Of a DNA stretch of 64,000 nt, positions 62,722 through 64,000 are shown piece after piece (position 1 is the stretch's first letter; every line of letters starts with the position of its first letter). The stretch is taken from positions 15,192 through 79,191 of the forward strand of contig JBBRQP010000001.1 of assembly GCA_038226175.1 (NCBI GenBank). The letters are read 5' to 3'. The notes below the pieces were generated by a model that was not told the DNA's origin, ran no database searches, and saw only the letters and a program-made list of their open reading frames with translations. The position numbers and the translations under genes are program-made. The DNA comes from JBBRQP01 sp038226175 (GTDB lineage: Bacteria > Cyanobacteriota > Cyanobacteriia > Gloeobacterales > Anthocerotibacteraceae).

Positions 62722-63473
62722 TGCTAGCAAAACGGTTGGTGCCTTGTCTGGATGTGAAGGCAGGACGGGTAGTCAAAGGGGTCAACTTTGTCGGGCTCAA
62801 GGACGCTGGCGACCCTGTTGAGTTAGCGCGAATTTATAACGATGCCGGGGCTGATGAGTTGGTTTTTTTAGATATTACGGCGACGCATGAGGAGCGAGAA
62901 ATTCTTAAGGATGTCGTGCAACGCACGGCAGAGGCTTTATTTATTCCGCTGACGGTAGGGGGTGGGATCAATGACCTGCCGACGATTCAGGAATTACTCC
63001 GAGCTGGGGCTGATAAAGTTAGTATCAATTCGGCGGCAGTGCGACGGCCTGAGTTTATCACTGAGGCTAGTCGAGAGTTTGGAGCGCAATGTATTGTAGT
63101 TGCCATTGATGCGCGCTGGAATGGGCGCAATTGGGAAGTGTATGTGCGGGGCGGACGTGAGGCGACGGGGTTAGATGCTTTATTTTGGGCGCGTGAGATG
63201 GCAGACCGGGGTGCGGGGGAAATTTTGTTGACAAGTATGGATCGTGATGGCACACGCAGTGGTTATGATTTGCCTCTGACCCAAGCGGTGTGTGAGGCGG
63301 TGACGATTCCGGTGATTGCCTCGGGTGGGGCGGGTGAGCTGTCCCATATTCGTGAAATTTTGACCGAGGGACAAGCGGCAGCAGCTCTATTGGCTTCGCT
63401 CTTGCATTATGGAGAGGTCACAGTCAGTGAGATTAAAGCAGACTTATCAGCTCATGGGGTTTGTGTTCGATAA
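62721..63473 (+). CDS. hisF: imidazole glycerol phosphate synthase cyclase subunit HisF
   Basis: 250 residues of a TIM barrel. The catalytic Asp residues are in PCLDVKAGRVVKG (about residue 11) and VVAIDARWNG (about 129). The phosphate-binding sites are VGGGIND (about 80) and ASGGAGELSH (about 223). HisF with HisH makes imidazole glycerol phosphate in histidine biosynthesis and AICAR for purines. hisH is not adjacent. It is the last complete gene in the window. Confidence 0.97.
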   Translation: MLAKRLVPCLDVKAGRVVKGVNFVGLKDAGDPVELARIYNDAGADELVFLDITATHEEREILKDVVQRTAEALFIPLTVGGGINDLPTIQELLRAGADKVSINSAAVRRPEFITEASREFGAQCIVVAIDARWNGRNWEVYVRGGREATGLDALFWAREMADRGAGEILLTSMDRDGTRSGYDLPLTQAVCEAVTIPVIASGGAGELSHIREILTEGQAAAALLASLLHYGEVTVSEIKADLSAHGVCVR

Positions 63474-63656
63474 AACAATTCTAGAATGTTGTCTTGTTTA
63501 CTTACCGCTTTACGTAGAACTGCAAGCGAATTTAATCTCACTAGCGCCTCATAAAATTTGAGCTTTTTGTACTTAAAATAACCAATTGCTTTATTCAAAA
63601 GCAGATAATATAAAATTAATATTGCACTAACTCAGGTCAAAGCCAATCTCTGGTAA
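63474..63656. other. AT-rich intergenic stretch, no supported gene
   Basis: The 183 bases are clearly richer in A and T than the neighbours. On the minus strand an open stretch of about 58 codons without ATG reads through this region into hisF (LNKAIGYFKYKKLKFYEA is part of it). It could be a remnant of an unknown gene but is not strong evidence. Confidence 0.3.
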
Positions 63657-63884
63657 GGTTGCTTTATAGAAACGCGAATTGGTGAGTTAAAAAAATACTG
63701 TAGCACTCGAGGCAAACCAACTTACGTTTTGGATCTCTGGCATGACGGATTGAACGTGCATCGTTGTATCCGTGGCGATAGTGAAAATACTGTCAAACTG
63801 AAGGCTCGGCTACAAATTGAGGAGTGGGATAGACGATGGGTAATCAATTCTCAGCGTGCTATAGCAAACCTATTTGAGATATAG
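63657..63884 (+). pseudogene. orphan coding fragment, family unknown
   Basis: An open frame directly after a TAA reads with protein-like composition and codon use: ELKKYCSTRGKPTYVLDLW, then HDGLNVHRCIRGDSENTVKL and QIEEWDRRW, ending in TAG. There is no ATG or ribosome site, so it is a piece of a gene that lost its start, or a short gene starting at ATT/TTG. Its position just upstream of a transposase start suggests an insertion scar. Confidence 0.4.
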
Positions 63885-63911
63885 AATGATTATAAGTTCA
63901 TCTTGACCCCC

Positions 63912-64000
63912 ATGGAAGACCTGATCACTCTCATCAACAGCAATCCCGATCCGCGAGTGCTCAAACGTGCGCTTGCCGTAAAAATGAGCTTGCAGAAGTA
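63912..64000 (+). mobile_element. IS630-like transposase, N-terminal part
   Basis: The first 29 codons (MEDLITLINSNPDPRVLKR, then ALAVKMSLQK) match the common start of cyanobacterial IS630-family transposases, which continue with a helix-turn-helix beginning about residue 30. The frame runs off the window. The left end of the element would lie between 63885 and 63911, where I could not define a terminal repeat. IS630 elements insert at TA dinucleotides. Confidence 0.7.

Noticed and set aside
1..64000. tRNA genes and CRISPR arrays
   Set aside because: No cloverleaf with a GTTCRA-type T arm and no series of evenly spaced repeats was seen in the intergenic regions.

Overview
The window is chromosomal DNA from a cyanobacterium. 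The evidence is a set of genes largely restricted to cyanobacteria and plastids: NdhK of the photosynthetic NDH-1 complex, a cytochrome c6-like electron carrier, the photosystem I biogenesis protein BtpA, Tic22, the iron-sulfur protein LdpA, the Ycf45-type R3H/AAA ATPase, a cyanobacterial GlgB, a UPF0175 protein and a PEP-CTERM protein. The genus cannot be fixed by eye. Most of the window is ordinary core genome with tightly packed genes on both strands. I saw no rRNA, tRNA or CRISPR array.

Layout. 0-4.4 kb (minus strand): the end of an RND efflux operon (adaptor lipoprotein and TolC), then a DUF1800-DUF1501 pair. 4.4-10.7 kb (plus): a decayed type I restriction-modification locus. It consists of only the last residues of HsdM, a DUF1016 PD-(D/E)xK nuclease, HsdS, a wrecked AlbA/ATP-binding gene, a frameshifted HsdR and a YgjP-like metalloprotease. 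The HsdM remnant abuts the 5' end of the DUF1800 gene. 10.8-23.8 kb: housekeeping genes (mltG, a YqeG phosphatase, an Ada gene cut in two by one stop codon, sat, an RDD protein, a frameshifted glycosidase-like gene, a tandem-duplicated corrinoid adenosyltransferase, ruvC, tic22, prmC, folD). This part also holds a small unknown gene with a long, foldable 5' leader at 15.3 kb. 23.8-25.6 kb: a small accessory patch with toxin-antitoxin remnants.

25.6-46.4 kb: uppP, an orphan DNA methyltransferase, htpG, a 7TM-HD phosphohydrolase, a VanX-like dipeptidase, a tandem BMC-like protein, an SDR, a class I amidotransferase-like hydrolase, a glycosyltransferase, topA, a lone ndhK, yidD, btpA, a PEP-CTERM protein, ftsY and petJ. 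46.5-63.5 kb: two pentapeptide-repeat genes, an SNF2 helicase, glgB, an FAD oxidoreductase, ldpA-ycf45-FUN14, an ABC-2 permease, a GAF/PP2C phosphatase, argH and hisF. The right edge enters an IS630-type transposase.

Three otherwise recognisable genes (ada, hsdR and the glycosidase) are each broken by a single-site lesion. Either several genes are decaying or the assembly holds residual errors, and this affects how far the broken genes can be interpreted. The observations most worth a second look are the hsdM/DUF1800 junction, the structured leader at 15.3 kb, the split ada, the 27-bp perfect inverted repeats at 1.6 kb, and the unknown small membrane peptides.
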